Positions 51,745 to 61,856 of a stretch of 64,000 nt of DNA are shown piece after piece. The notes beneath the pieces were generated by a model. It did not search any database and was not told the DNA's origin. It saw nothing but the letters and a program-made list of their open reading frames with translations. Source of the DNA: Terriglobia bacterium (lineage in GTDB: Bacteria; Acidobacteriota; Terriglobia; Terriglobales; Acidobacteriaceae). The stretch covers positions 124,001 through 188,000 of the forward strand of contig JAIQGK010000011.1 of the NCBI GenBank assembly GCA_020072645.1, written 5' to 3'. Made by a program: the position numbers and the translations under genes. Positions within the stretch are counted from its first letter, which is position 1. Each line of letters starts with the position of its first letter.

Positions 51745-53283
51745 TCATCGTCCGGCACCGGCTGCTTCGCTGTTCAGCCGCTCGCGCAATACGCGCTTCA
51801 GCACCTTGCCGGTCGGATTCTTGGGAAATTCTGCCATCACGTGAATTTCTTTCGGTACTTTAAAGCTCGCCAGTTTCGACCGTGCATGCGCCATCAACTC
51901 TTCTTCATTCACCTGCTTGCCCGGCATCGGCACCACGCAGGCCACAACTTTTTCAATCCAGTAAGGATCGTGCAGCCCTACCACCGCGACCTCGGCCACG
52001 CTTGGGTGCGCCGCAATCGCCTCTTCCACTTCCTGGCTGGAAACGTTTTCTCCGCCGCTCTTGATCATGTCTTTCTTGCGATCGAGAAAATAAAGCCAGC
52101 CGTGCTCGTCCACGCGCGCCACGTCGCCTGTATGATGCCAGCCCCCGCGGAAGAGCGCTTCGTTCGCCGCCGGGTCTTCAAAATATCCCGGCGAACAACA
52201 TGGCCCACGCAGCACGATCTCTCCCGGCTTGCCCGGCTCCACATCCTTCAACTCTTCGTCAACAATACGCAGCTCCAGCGGCACATGCCGGATGCCAATC
52301 GGGTCGGGCATTGCGAGCATCTTTCCCAGCTCTGCCGGTGGCGTTGTCGATCCCAGCGCCGTAGTCTCGGTCTGTCCCCAGCAGTTGATCCACTCCGCCT
52401 GCGGCGCAATGCGGCGCCAGCGCTGGAAGACCGGCGTTGGCAGATATTGAAAAACAAACAACCGCTTCAGGCTGGAGAGGTCCACCGCTTCAATCAGCGG
52501 CATGCTAATCAGTCCTACCCACACTGTTGCTGGCAATGAGAGCGAAGTCACTCTCTGCACGGCAATGGCGTGGACGATCTGCTCCGGCTTGGGCAGCGGA
52601 ATGATCACACTCTCGCAGCCTGAAGCAAAGCAACCAAACGCCATCACCAGTCCGGCCACATGAAACATGGGCAGCGCCAGCAGATACTTCATGCTGGTGT
52701 CGCGGCCATAGTCGGCGTAGCTGGCCAACAGATAGGCATAAAAATTCAGGTGTGTCAGCACCACGCCCTTTGGCTTTGCCGTGGTTCCGCTGGTAAAGAT
52801 AATCAGGTGCGTCGCTTCGCTCTCAACGAGTTGCTCGACCGGGTCAGAGTCAAATTCATTTAATGACTCGCGAAATTTATCATCCAGCACAAAGCAGTTT
52901 GGTGGCGGCGCAAGGACTTTGGACTGAAACATCGGCTCAACCAGCAGCGTCTTCACCCGCGTCTTCTCAAAGACATACGTTACGTCTTCGGCGGTAAACA
53001 TCAGGTTGATGGGGACAAGCGCTGCACCAATCCGCGCGCAACCAAAGAATGCCGCAACATATTCCGGCGAGTTGGTGGCGAAGATGGCGACGGAATCGCC
53101 CCGGCCCACGCCAGCGGCCATGAGCTTGCGCACCATGCGGTTGGACAGCGCGTCCAATTCGGCGTACGTGAGCTCGCGTCCCATAAAGTGGATGGCCCGC
53201 TGCTGCGGCGTGCGCGCAGCGCTGCGGCGCAACGCGTCGCCTATGTTGAAGCGATGAATCAGGTTGTATTCGAGATCGGTCAT
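51745..53283 (-). CDS. Acyl-CoA synthetase (AMP-forming, AtuH-like)
   Basis: A 512-residue ligase. The P-loop-like AMP motif is [20 protein letters not shown], the A5 motif [17 protein letters not shown]7 [20 protein letters not shown] and A10 [16 protein letters not shown]. It activates a carboxylic acid to its CoA thioester, the first step before the operon's dehydrogenase and carboxylase. Family-typical length. Confidence 0.92.
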   Translation of the reverse strand: MTDLEYNLIHRFNIGDALRRSAARTPQQRAIHFMGRELTYAELDALSNRMVRKLMAAGVGRGDSVAIFATNSPEYVAAFFGCARIGAALVPINLMFTAEDVTYVFEKTRVKTLLVEPMFQSKVLAPPPNCFVLDDKFRESLNEFDSDPVEQLVESEATHLIIFTSGTTAKPKGVVLTHLNFYAYLLASYADYGRDTSMKYLLALPMFHVAGLVMAFGCFASGCESVIIPLPKPEQIVHAIAVQRVTSLSLPATVWVGLISMPLIEAVDLSSLKRLFVFQYLPTPVFQRWRRIAPQAEWINCWGQTETTALGSTTPPAELGKMLAMPDPIGIRHVPLELRIVDEELKDVEPGKPGEIVLRGPCCSPGYFEDPAANEALFRGGWHHTGDVARVDEHGWLYFLDRKKDMIKSGGENVSSQEVEEAIAAHPSVAEVAVVGLHDPYWIEKVVACVVPMPGKQVNEEELMAHARSKLASFKVPKEIHVMAEFPKNPTGKVLKRVLRERLNSEAAGAGR

Positions 53284-53389
53284 TGTTTTAGCTTCAGCCT
53301 TTAGCAGTTAGTTCTTAGCCTTTAGCCAAACCTGCTAATCTTCAACAAGTAAAAGCTGATGGCTAGGTGCTAATTGCTAATGGCTTCTT
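53284..53389. repeat. Intergenic TTAGC/GCTAAT words
   Basis: Low-complexity words such as TTTAGCAGTTAGTTCTTAGC followed ~40 bp later by the near-complement GGCTAGGTGCTAATTGCTAA, able to form a long imperfect hairpin. It lies between two operon genes; no gene seen. Confidence 0.55.
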
Positions 53390-54562
53390 TTACAACTTTT
53401 CTTCCTTCGCAATAATTTCTTTCATGACCTCAGAAGCGCCTGCGCCAATCGTATTCAAACGCAGATCGCGCCACATGCGCCCAATGGGATACTCCGTGGT
53501 GTAAGCGAAGCCGCCGAAGATCTGCATGCAGTCATACGCGATTTTCTGCGAAAGCTCCGTGGTGTACAGCTTGGCCATCGTGATTTCCTTCACCGCACGC
53601 TTACCATGATTCACCAAGTCAAGCGCGCGGTAGGTCAGCCATCGGCCGGCTTCCACGGCCGTAAGGTGTTCGGCAAAGCGGTGCCGCCAGATCTGGAACT
53701 TTCCAATCGGCTGGCCGAAAGCGCTGCGGTCATGTCCATATTCAATGGCCCAGCGCAGCGCTTTGTCCATTGCAGCCAGCGCGCCCAGCGAAGCCACCAG
53801 CCGCTCGCCCTGAAAATTTTCCATGATGTAATAAAAACCCTTGTCGCGTTCGCCCAGAATGTAACGCAGCGGCAAGCGGCATTCATCGAAGAACAACTCC
53901 GCCGTGTCTGAGGCCAGGTTGCCGATCTTCTTCAGTTTCTTGCCCACAGAGAAACCTTTGGTCTTCGTCGGAAACAGCACCAGAGAAATTCCTTTGTGGC
54001 CTTCGCCGCCCGTGCGGACGGCCAACACAATGTAGTCGGCTCGTGTGCCGTTGGTGATCCACAATTTCTGCCCGGAGATAATCAGGTCGCCGCCTTCGAT
54101 GCGCGCGCGTGTCTTGATCGCCGCCACGTCCGATCCACCCCCCGGCTCGCTGATGCCCAGCGATCCGATCCACTCGCCCGTTACGGCCCGGGGAATGAAT
54201 TCGGCTTTCTGCTCTTCGGTGCCCAGCTCCTGGATCACCGGCAGCGCCATATCCGACTGCACCAGGAACGCCATGTTGATGCTGCCGCTGTCAGAGTGCG
54301 CCATGGCTTCAACGTACGCTGCAGTGGCCCACCAGTCCTGTCCGCTGCCGCCCCACTTGGGATCAATGCGGATGCCAAACATCCCCAGCGCTCCGGCCTT
54401 GGTAAAAAGCTCGCGGGGAAAGATGCCTTCATCGTCCCACTCCGCTGCGAATGGAGCAATCTCTTCCCGGCAAAAGCGCGAGACCGTCTGCCGTATGAGT
54501 TCATGCTCTTCAGTGAAATAAGGATATTCAGTGCTTTGCTGCTGTACTGCTTGCGTGCTCAT
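53390..54562 (-). CDS. Acyl-CoA dehydrogenase (AtuD-like)
   Basis: A 390-residue flavoenzyme. Seen: [20 protein letters not shown] at the N-terminus, [60 protein letters not shown], the FAD-binding [17 protein letters not shown] and [20 protein letters not shown] at the C-terminus. It makes the alpha,beta-unsaturated acyl-CoA on which the carboxylase acts. The ATG at 54562 overlaps the carboxylase gene by 35 bases. Confidence 0.92.
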   Translation of the reverse strand: MSTQAVQQQSTEYPYFTEEHELIRQTVSRFCREEIAPFAAEWDDEGIFPRELFTKAGALGMFGIRIDPKWGGSGQDWWATAAYVEAMAHSDSGSINMAFLVQSDMALPVIQELGTEEQKAEFIPRAVTGEWIGSLGISEPGGGSDVAAIKTRARIEGGDLIISGQKLWITNGTRADYIVLAVRTGGEGHKGISLVLFPTKTKGFSVGKKLKKIGNLASDTAELFFDECRLPLRYILGERDKGFYYIMENFQGERLVASLGALAAMDKALRWAIEYGHDRSAFGQPIGKFQIWRHRFAEHLTAVEAGRWLTYRALDLVNHGKRAVKEITMAKLYTTELSQKIAYDCMQIFGGFAYTTEYPIGRMWRDLRLNTIGAGASEVMKEIIAKEEKL

Positions 54563-56447
54563 TGGCATCCTCCACGGCTTCAATTTCTACCAGCATCTGT
54601 CCTGGCGCCACAACCTCTGCGGGTTTTACCAGTACCGCTCGCACCACGCCCTGAATTGCGGCCTTTATAGTTTGCTCCATTTTCATGGCTTCCAGCACGA
54701 TTAATCCATCTCCTGGCTTCACCTGCTGTCCTTCCGACACCAGAATACGCAATACCTGCCCCGGCATGGGCGAATTCGCGCTCTGGTGCTGCCCTCCGGC
54801 CGTCTTTTCCGGGAAGCGCGCCAGCCGCGTGACTCGTTGTTGTCCCAGGCTCGAGCGCACGTAATAGTCTGCTCCGCGCTTACAAATGTCAAAACGATAG
54901 CGCGCGCCCTGTACTAAAGCATCGACATAGTCTTCGCCCACAGAAACTATCTCGATTGCGGATGTTTTTTCGTCGATCCGGTATTCCTTTTTGCCCACAG
55001 CGAATTTCATCGCCTGTGCAGGCGTGGGATTGTTGCGAAATCTCGTCGGTATCGACGGAAGAATCCTGCGTCGCGCATGTTCTGCTCGCTCGATGTGAGC
55101 GCGCGTGACCGAGCAATAAATTTGCTCCAGCTCTTCATCGGCTTTCGATGAAACCGGTAACTGGAAACCGGTGTGTGCCCTGCCGCCCCTGAATTCTTCT
55201 GACTCCAGCATCGCAATCAGAAATTCGCGGTTGGTCTGCACGCCCTGTGCGGCAAAGTTCCGCAGAGCATGCGTCAGCCGTCGAATGGCCAAATCGCGGT
55301 TTTCGGCGTGCGCAATCACCTTGGCCAGCAGAGGGTCGTAATAAACACCGATCTCAGTTCCCTCTTCCACTCCGCTATCAATGCGCAACCCCGCTGACGG
55401 TCGGGGCGGTTGCCACACATACAAAGTCCCCGTTGAAGGCAGAAAGTCGTTTGCCGGATCTTCAGCATAAAGCCGTGCTTCAATCGCATGGCCCTTCTGC
55501 TTCGGCTGTGCCTCAGGCAGTTTTCCGCCTTGCGCAATCTCAATCTGAAGGCGAATCAGGTCCAACCCCGTCACCATCTCCGTGACCGGATGTTCCACCT
55601 GAATCCGCGTATTGACCTCAATGAAATAGAAATCGCCGGAAGGCGCCAGCAGAAACTCCACCGTGCCGGCATTGGTATAGCCGACCTTTCTTGCCAGGGC
55701 TATCGCCGCGTCCGTCATGCGGCTGCGGATTTCCGGCGTCACCGCCGGTGAAGGGCTCTCCTCGATGATCTTCTGGTGCCGCCTCTGGACCGAGCAGTCA
55801 CGCTCAAAAAGATGCATCACCTTGCCGTGATGATCGCCAAAAACCTGGACTTCAACGTGGCGAGCGTCTTCAATATATTTTTCCACCAGCAGAGCGCCGT
55901 CGCCGAACGCGCGTTCCGCTTCTCCCTTGGCAGCAGCAAGAGCTTCTTTGAATTCCGCAGCATTGCGCACAATGCGCATGCCGCGCCCACCGCCGCCCAG
56001 CGAAGCCTTGATCAGCTTGGGAAATTCATTTTCCGTCGGAGTAGGAACCACCGGGACGCCTGCCTCTAGCGCCAGCTTTCGCGCTTCGCTCTTTGATCCG
56101 AGCGTCCTGATCACATCCGCGCGGGGACCTATGAACACAATCCCTGATTCTTCACATGCCGCTGCGAATTCCGCGTTCTCGGACAGAAATCCATATCCGG
56201 GATGGATTGCGTCAGCGCCGGTAAGCCGCGCCGCGGCGATAATCTTTTCAATATTGAGATAGGACTCTTTGGCCTGCGCGCTGCCAATCGGCACAGCCTG
56301 GTCCGCCAGACGTACATGCAGCGCATCGCGGTCAAAGTCCGAATACACGGCCGCGGTGGCAATACCCATCTCTCGGCATGTGCGCACAATGCGCACCGCA
56401 ATCTCGCCGCGATTGGCGATGAGTATTTTGGAGAAGTTTTTCATCAT
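54528..56447 (-). CDS. Acyl-CoA carboxylase, biotin carboxylase-BCCP subunit (AtuF/LiuD-like)
   Basis: A 639-residue fusion. The biotin carboxylase part starts [20 protein letters not shown], with [14 protein letters not shown], an ATP-grasp [32 protein letters not shown] and [13 protein letters not shown]. The C-terminal BCCP has the biotinylation site EAMKMEQT (Lys ~589). Odd: from [20 protein letters not shown] (~131-148) about 15 residues of the usual loop between 'VP' and 'KAS' are missing compared with E. coli AccC. Pairs with the carboxyltransferase at 56575-58173. Confidence 0.9.
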   Translation of the reverse strand: MMKNFSKILIANRGEIAVRIVRTCREMGIATAAVYSDFDRDALHVRLADQAVPIGSAQAKESYLNIEKIIAAARLTGADAIHPGYGFLSENAEFAAACEESGIVFIGPRADVIRTLGSKSEARKLALEAGVPVVPTPTENEFPKLIKASLGGGGRGMRIVRNAAEFKEALAAAKGEAERAFGDGALLVEKYIEDARHVEVQVFGDHHGKVMHLFERDCSVQRRHQKIIEESPSPAVTPEIRSRMTDAAIALARKVGYTNAGTVEFLLAPSGDFYFIEVNTRIQVEHPVTEMVTGLDLIRLQIEIAQGGKLPEAQPKQKGHAIEARLYAEDPANDFLPSTGTLYVWQPPRPSAGLRIDSGVEEGTEIGVYYDPLLAKVIAHAENRDLAIRRLTHALRNFAAQGVQTNREFLIAMLESEEFRGGRAHTGFQLPVSSKADEELEQIYCSVTRAHIERAEHARRRILPSIPTRFRNNPTPAQAMKFAVGKKEYRIDEKTSAIEIVSVGEDYVDALVQGARYRFDICKRGADYYVRSSLGQQRVTRLARFPEKTAGGQHQSANSPMPGQVLRILVSEGQQVKPGDGLIVLEAMKMEQTIKAAIQGVVRAVLVKPAEVVAPGQMLVEIEAVEDANEHASSTAAKH

Positions 56448-56574
56448 TTAGCAGCAGCTAGCAATCGGTACTTGGTATTTGGTACTTGGCCGTAAGTTCG
56501 CGTCCATGTTGCCACCCCAGGACTGCTTCAATCTTGCAGACAAAGCCAAATACCAAATACTAAGTATCGCTTTT
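56448..56574. repeat. Intergenic TACTTGGTATTTGG words with inverted counterpart
   Basis: CGGTACTTGGTATTTGGTAC is followed ~85 bp later by GCCAAATACCAAATACTAAG, an imperfect inverted partner able to form a hairpin between the two carboxylase-subunit genes. No gene seen. Confidence 0.55.
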
Positions 56575-58173
56575 TCAATGCCTGAACACCCCCCACTCCA
56601 TCGTCCCTTTAACAGGAGCGTTATACGCCGCGGACAGCGCAATCGCCACTACCGTTCGTGTGTCTCGCGGATCGATAATGCCGTCGTCCCATAGCCGCGC
56701 CGTGGCGAAATAGCAGTCGGATTCTTTCGCGATCTGGTCTTCCAGCATCTTCCTGCCCATCGCCATGCGCGCTTCGTCGATGGGCTGACCGGTTTTGGCC
56801 GCAGCCTCGCGCTTGATAATGTCCATCACGCCCGAGAGCTGTTTCTCGCCCATCACTGCAATGCGATGATTGGGCCAGGTAAACAGAAAACGCGGAGCGT
56901 AAGCCCGTCCGCACATCGCATAATTTCCCGCACCATACGATCCGCCCACCATAATGGTAACGGCCGGCACCGTGGAGTTAGAAACCGCATTAATCAGCTT
57001 GGCGCCGTTGCGGATAATGCCATCTTCTTCATAGCTGCGGCCCACCATAAAGCCGGTAATATTCTGCAGGAATAGCAACGGAATATCTTGCTGATTGCAA
57101 AGTTGAATGAACTGCGCGCCTTTGCCCGCCGATTCCGACATCAACACTCCGTTATTGCCCAGAATCCCAACCGGAAAACCGTGAATATGTGCGAAGCCTG
57201 TCACCAGCGTAGGGCCATACTCGGGCTTGAATTCGGCAAAGTCGCTTCCATCCACGATCCGGGCAATCACGTCGCGTATTTCAAACGGCACGCGCACATC
57301 AGCCGACGCGATGCCCAGCAGTTCGTCGGGATCAAATACCGGTTCTTTTACTTCCGCCATCTGCGGCAGATCAGGCTTCTTCAGGTTGAAGTGGCCCACG
57401 ATCTCGCGCGCAATGCGAATGGCGTCGAGTTCGTCTTCCGCCAGATAATCGGAGAGCCCGGAGATACGCGAGTGCATCTCCGCGCCTCCCAGAGATTCTT
57501 CGTCGCTGATTTCGCCTGTCGCCATCTTCACCAGAGGCGGCCCGGCAAGAAAGACCTGTGCCTGCTTTTTCACCATCACCACGTAATCAGACATCCCAGG
57601 CAGATAAGCGCCGCCTGCGGTTGAGCTTCCAAACACTACAGAGACGGTAGGAATGCGTTCCTTGGACCGACGCGTAATCTCACGGAATCCGCGCCCTCCG
57701 GCGACAAAAATTTTGCTCTGCTGCGGCAGGTCGGCGCCGGCGGACTCTACTAAAAGGATGCTGGGAAGATGATTCTCTCGCGCGATGTCCGCCAGCCGCG
57801 CATTCTTCCACAGGCCTGCTTCACCGGTAGCGCCACCTTTCACGGTAGCTTCATTGGCGGTCACGAGGCATTCGCGTCCGCAGACCAGCCCCACACCGCC
57901 AACAACGCCCGCGCCCGGAGCTTCATTTTCCATTCCATGGCCCGCCAGAGGCGCAATCTCAAGAAAGAACGAACCCTCATCCAGCAGCATCTCCACGCGA
58001 TCGCGCGGCAGCAGCTTGCCCCGCTCCACATGGCGTTTCACATATTTTTCGCCGCCGCCTTCAGTCGACCGCTTCAGTTCGGCGCGCAGCCGTTCCACGG
58101 CGGAGCGCATGGCGGCATAGTTGGCTTTGTACCCGCTTGACTGGCAGTCGACTGTGGAGCGCAGATGGTTCAC
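56575..58173 (-). CDS. Acyl-CoA carboxylase, carboxyltransferase subunit (AtuC/LiuB-like)
   Basis: A 532-residue carboxyltransferase. The N-terminus [20 protein letters not shown] matches the methylcrotonyl/geranyl-CoA carboxylase beta group, followed by [60 protein letters not shown] and [20 protein letters not shown]. It starts at a GTG at 58173, chosen because the N-terminal homology begins there. It transfers CO2 from biotin to the acyl-CoA; the substrate (geranyl-CoA, methylcrotonyl-CoA or propionyl-CoA) cannot be settled by sequence reading alone. Confidence 0.92.
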   Translation of the reverse strand: MNHLRSTVDCQSSGYKANYAAMRSAVERLRAELKRSTEGGGEKYVKRHVERGKLLPRDRVEMLLDEGSFFLEIAPLAGHGMENEAPGAGVVGGVGLVCGRECLVTANEATVKGGATGEAGLWKNARLADIARENHLPSILLVESAGADLPQQSKIFVAGGRGFREITRRSKERIPTVSVVFGSSTAGGAYLPGMSDYVVMVKKQAQVFLAGPPLVKMATGEISDEESLGGAEMHSRISGLSDYLAEDELDAIRIAREIVGHFNLKKPDLPQMAEVKEPVFDPDELLGIASADVRVPFEIRDVIARIVDGSDFAEFKPEYGPTLVTGFAHIHGFPVGILGNNGVLMSESAGKGAQFIQLCNQQDIPLLFLQNITGFMVGRSYEEDGIIRNGAKLINAVSNSTVPAVTIMVGGSYGAGNYAMCGRAYAPRFLFTWPNHRIAVMGEKQLSGVMDIIKREAAAKTGQPIDEARMAMGRKMLEDQIAKESDCYFATARLWDDGIIDPRDTRTVVAIALSAAYNAPVKGTMEWGVFRH

Positions 58174-58465
58174 GGGCGATAAATATATCAGGCGGAGGGC
58201 CTGATGAGCAGCAATTCACCTCGTCCCACGGAATCAGGCGATCCATTTGAGAGAAGAAAACGCCTACTTCTGAGGGTCCTCTCAGGGAACTTCAGCAGCT
58301 CTCGATTCCCGCACACATGGGCCAACTCGCGCTTGAGAGGGGCATCTAATTCAACTGTAGCAGCCAAAATGGCCCCGATTACGCGAGCTTCGTCGCTCAT
58401 CCTTGGTATACGCGTATCTGTTGCCGAGGGGCCCGAATCTAGAAAACGGAAAACGGAGGACACTA
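58174..58465. promoter_or_regulatory. Divergent promoter region
   Basis: About 290 bases between the minus-strand carboxylase operon and the plus-strand BON gene. It must hold the promoters of both; I cannot name sites. Plus-strand open frames here are not convincing. Confidence 0.4.
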
Positions 58466-59002
58466 GTGAGAAATTTGAATAAGCTTGCATTGATCGTAGC
58501 ACTGGGTAGCGGTTTCGCAATCGCACAAAGCACGCCGGCTTCGCCGAGCACAGCGCCGAGCTCAACCTCGCAGCCATCATCGATGCCGGACCAGCAGCCA
58601 TCCACCACGGCTCCTGACCAGGGCAAGAGCCCTGCAAATTCGCCGGAGCAACTGCCAAACACTGATCAGAAGAAGTCCGATCAGAGCGCTGATCAGAACA
58701 AAATGCCGCAAAGTGACGCTGCTCCTGCCGCCGCCAATGGCGACGTCCAGAGCACCATCCAGTCTGCGATCCAGAAGGATCCAAGCCTGGCCAGCGCTAA
58801 CGTAACGGTAGATGTGAAGAATGGCAAGTCAGTTGAACTGACCGGTACCGTTCCCAGCAAAGACGCGAAGGACGCTGCTGAGCGCATCGCGAAAGAAAAT
58901 TCAGGCGGCCTGAAAGTTAAGAACCACCTGAAAGTTGCCTCTGCCAACATGCCGGACAAATCAGACAAGTCAAAGTCCGACAACATGAGCAACCCTAAAT
59001 AA
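58466..59002 (+). CDS. Secreted BON-domain protein
   Basis: A 178-residue exported protein from a GTG at 58466 with GGAGG 6 nt upstream. Signal peptide LNKLALIVALGSGFAIAQ, a Ser/Pro/Gln-rich linker (~20-90), then one BON domain: DVQSTIQSAIQKDPSLASAN, VTVDVKNGKSVELTGTVPSK and ERIAKENSGGLKVKNHLKVA. BON domains bind phospholipid membranes; OsmY-like proteins respond to osmotic or envelope stress. A charged tail (DKSDKSKSDNMS) ends it. Confidence 0.88.
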   Translation: MRNLNKLALIVALGSGFAIAQSTPASPSTAPSSTSQPSSMPDQQPSTTAPDQGKSPANSPEQLPNTDQKKSDQSADQNKMPQSDAAPAAANGDVQSTIQSAIQKDPSLASANVTVDVKNGKSVELTGTVPSKDAKDAAERIAKENSGGLKVKNHLKVASANMPDKSDKSKSDNMSNPK

Positions 59003-59050
59003 CTGATTCAAACTCCAGGGGTGTTTAACACACCTTACTAGAGCGAAGCG

Positions 59051-59081
59051 AGGCGGCTCCTGAATGGGGCCGCCTTTTTTT
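59051..59081 (+). terminator. Rho-independent terminator of the BON gene
   Basis: A 7-bp GC stem (AGGCGGC / GCCGCCT) with an 11-base loop and a run of seven T. It could also serve the convergent cupin gene. Confidence 0.9.
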
Positions 59082-59083
59082 GT

Positions 59084-59449
59084 TTAAGGTTCATCATCAC
59101 GATGGACAGTCTGCGGAGAAAACGCGGGCAAGCATATAGCGATGTACTCCGTGGCCTCGTCCGGAGTTGAGTATTGGATCCATTCACCGGGGTGAGACAC
59201 TACGGCTTCTCCGGCGGAAACGTCGAAAGATCCATCTTTATGCTGCACGTGCAGCTTGCCGCGAATGACGATAGTGTATTCCTCAAATTCCGGCGTCTGC
59301 CCAGGTTCCTGCCATCCTGCGGGACTGCGCATGTGCGCGATGCTCAGGCGCTCGGTCTTGGAATTCACGCGGCCAAAAAATTCGTCAATGATCTTGGGCA
59401 TGTTGCCCGCCGCCTTAATCCGAGTGGGCTTGTCAATGTGCGTCGGCAA
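59084..59449 (-). CDS. Cupin-domain protein
   Basis: A 121-residue single-domain cupin: SPAGWQEPGQTPEFEEYTIV, RGKLHVQHKDGSFDVSAGEA and VVSHPGEWIQYSTPDEATEY give the two-motif barrel, though some metal ligands are replaced. The TTG at 59449 is preceded by AAAGGAG at 7 nt, so this start is credible. It is 12 bases downstream of the membrane gene at 59462, so both may be one transcript. Ligand unknown. Confidence 0.8.
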   Translation of the reverse strand: MPTHIDKPTRIKAAGNMPKIIDEFFGRVNSKTERLSIAHMRSPAGWQEPGQTPEFEEYTIVIRGKLHVQHKDGSFDVSAGEAVVSHPGEWIQYSTPDEATEYIAICLPAFSPQTVHRDDEP

Positions 59450-59461
59450 TAGTGATCTCCT

Positions 59462-59851
59462 TTATTGGCCGCCCTGCGCAGGCCTGAGTTTGAAATATGA
59501 AATTGTAAAAAGCGTTCCCAGAATAAAATCTCCAGCGCCGCCCAGGGCAACAATGGCCGGGATCCGTCTTAAATTAAACAGTACAGCACATGCCACGCAA
59601 TAAGTAAGTTTTTCCAGGATTGCCGCCGGAATAATCGGACGGAAACGCTGCGGATCTCGGGCGATGATCAGGAACGCAACCTGCCATGCGACAGCAACTC
59701 CAAAAAATCCATAGTAGAACTCTGGATGCGTGATTGCGGGCGGCATTTTTTCTGCCATTATCTTTTCGCCAAAAAATCCCGGCAATAGCACAATGAGCCC
59801 GTAAATCCCTGCCACCAAAAATACAATCCTTGAGAAACGGTCTTTTATCAT
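59462..59851 (-). CDS. Small membrane protein
   Basis: A 129-residue protein with four hydrophobic segments: RIVFLVAGIYGLIVLLPGFF, FYYGFFGVAVAWQVAFLIIA, LTYCVACAVLFNLRRIPA and IVALGGAGDFILGTLFTISY. No family recognised. The cupin gene follows 12 bases after its stop. Confidence 0.7.
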   Translation of the reverse strand: MIKDRFSRIVFLVAGIYGLIVLLPGFFGEKIMAEKMPPAITHPEFYYGFFGVAVAWQVAFLIIARDPQRFRPIIPAAILEKLTYCVACAVLFNLRRIPAIVALGGAGDFILGTLFTISYFKLRPAQGGQ

Positions 59852-59970
59852 TCGGCCTCATCACAGGCTGGCTTTAAACTGGCTCGCCAACCGCCTCAGC
59901 AAAAAGGTACCATAACCGGTTTCCGGTTCTTGCTTTCAGCCGTTCTTCTATATCTCTCACAGGAGCATTC

Positions 59971-61839
59971 ATGTCTATTCATCCATGCAAGCTGGCGGTT
60001 GCAGTTCTTCTCTGGAGTCTTATGGCGTCAGCGCAATCAAACATTACAGAACGGCTTAATGTTGATGCTACTGATGCGCCTCGCAACATGCTGCATGCCA
60101 CGATTACCATTCCCGTGGCTTCCGGGCCGGTCACGATCGTCTATCCCAAGTGGATTCCCGGCAACCACCGGCCTACAGGCCCAATCCAGAATTTTACCGG
60201 GCTGCATTTCAAAGCCGGCAGCAGGGAACTGGAATGGCAGCGCGACCTGGAAGACATGTATGCCTTCCACTTGCAGATTCCAGCGGGTGTGACCGAGTTG
60301 CAGGCTTCATATGACACGATTACATATAACGGCAAGAGTTCATTGTCGTCCAGCAAGGTGCTGGATTTGCTCTGGAACCAGGTAGTGCTTTATCCCAAAG
60401 GAGCTACCACTGATTCGGTGCAGGTGGCGGCCTCTGTGCGGCTTCCGGAAGTCTGGAAGTTTGGCACCGCGCTTACGCCCACGCAGCAGAACGGGAATTC
60501 CGTGGAGTTCCAGACTGTTTCTCTCACGCGACTGGTCGATTCACCGCTGATCGCAGGTTCAATTTACCGGCAGATACAAATAACGCCCGCTGGAGAGCCG
60601 CTCACGCACGTTGTTGACATGGTGGGTGAAAGCGATGAAGCCATACAGATCACCGATAAAGACATCGCCAGCCTGAAGCAGCTGGTGGCGGAAACCGGAA
60701 AGCTTTTTGGTGCGCGTCATTACACCAAGTACACATTTCTTCTTACGCTGGGTGACCAGACGGCGCACCACGGCCTGGAGCATCACGAATCCAGTGACAA
60801 CGGAACCGATGAAGAAATGTTCAGTGACGCCGACGTCCACGATCTTGAAGCCGATCTTCTACCACACGAGTTTGTTCATTCCTGGAATGGCAAGTACAAG
60901 CGTCCTGCGGGACTGGCTACGCCCAATTATCAGGAGCCGATGCACGGCGACCTGCTATGGGTTTACGAAGGACTGACCGACTACCTGGGCAACCTGCTCG
61001 CGGCGCGGACTGGCCTGCGTTCGCCTGACCAGTTTCGTGAGAACCTGGCCTACACAGCAGCCATGCTTGATCATCGCGCGGGACGAACATGGCGTCCGCT
61101 GCAGGATACGGCCACGAGCGTACAGAGTCTGTTTGCCGCTCCGGCGGAGTGGACCAACTGGCGACGCACCGCCGATTACTATCCTGAAGGTTACCTGATC
61201 TGGCTTGAAGTGGATTCTCTTATCAGGCAAAAGAGCAACGGTCAAAAGTCACTCAACGATTTTTGCCGTCTGTTTTATGGAGGCAAGAGCGGCCCGCCCA
61301 CGGTAGTCCCGTACAAATTTGAAGATGTGGTCGCAACGCTTAACCAGGTTGTTCCGAATGATTGGGCCAAACTGCTGCGCGAACGTTTGGACTCAAAATC
61401 TCCTCATGCTCCCATGGGCGGAATCACCAATGGCGGATGGAAGCTGGTGTATTCCGGGCAGAAAAATACGACGATGGAAGCGCGAGAAAAAAACAGCGAA
61501 TCGATTGACCTGAGTTTTTCTCTGGGCTTCATCGCCACCAAGCAGGGTGATGTACTTGACGTGATTCCCGGGGCGCCTGCCTACGCCGCCGGCCTGGGGC
61601 CGGGAATGAAAGTTATTGCGGTGAACGGCCGCAAGTGGTCAAAAGACGTGGTCCGCGCTGCGCTGCGAGGATCGATCAAGGGCCAGCAACCAATATACTT
61701 ACTGGCGGAAAATGGCGAATACTACAGCACCTATCAGGTGAACTACCACGAAGGTGAGCGATACCCACATCTGGTTCGTGAGGACGGCCAGCCAAACATT
61801 CTGGATGAAATTATCAAGCCGCAGGCGGCAGGGCAGTAG
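59971..61839 (+). CDS. M61-family metallopeptidase with PDZ domain
   Basis: A 622-residue exported peptidase. Signal peptide LAVAVLLWSLMASAQ; N-terminal M61 beta domain (GPVTIVYPKWIPGNHRPTGP); active site LLPHEFVHSWNGKYKRP with H299-E300-x-x-H303 and WVYEGLTDYLGNLLA carrying the third ligand; C-terminal PDZ-like part (LGFIATKQGDVLDVIPGAPA, GLGPGMKVIAVNGRKW). Glycyl-aminopeptidase-type; periplasmic protein quality control or peptide use is likely. AGGAG lies 6 nt before the ATG. Confidence 0.93.
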   Translation: MSIHPCKLAVAVLLWSLMASAQSNITERLNVDATDAPRNMLHATITIPVASGPVTIVYPKWIPGNHRPTGPIQNFTGLHFKAGSRELEWQRDLEDMYAFHLQIPAGVTELQASYDTITYNGKSSLSSSKVLDLLWNQVVLYPKGATTDSVQVAASVRLPEVWKFGTALTPTQQNGNSVEFQTVSLTRLVDSPLIAGSIYRQIQITPAGEPLTHVVDMVGESDEAIQITDKDIASLKQLVAETGKLFGARHYTKYTFLLTLGDQTAHHGLEHHESSDNGTDEEMFSDADVHDLEADLLPHEFVHSWNGKYKRPAGLATPNYQEPMHGDLLWVYEGLTDYLGNLLAARTGLRSPDQFRENLAYTAAMLDHRAGRTWRPLQDTATSVQSLFAAPAEWTNWRRTADYYPEGYLIWLEVDSLIRQKSNGQKSLNDFCRLFYGGKSGPPTVVPYKFEDVVATLNQVVPNDWAKLLRERLDSKSPHAPMGGITNGGWKLVYSGQKNTTMEAREKNSESIDLSFSLGFIATKQGDVLDVIPGAPAYAAGLGPGMKVIAVNGRKWSKDVVRAALRGSIKGQQPIYLLAENGEYYSTYQVNYHEGERYPHLVREDGQPNILDEIIKPQAAGQ

Positions 61840-61856
61840 GATGGATTTCCTGAAAT

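Noticed and set aside
51697-52539. 280-residue plus-strand frame
   Set aside because: Antisense of the acyl-CoA ligase, whose motifs are complete.
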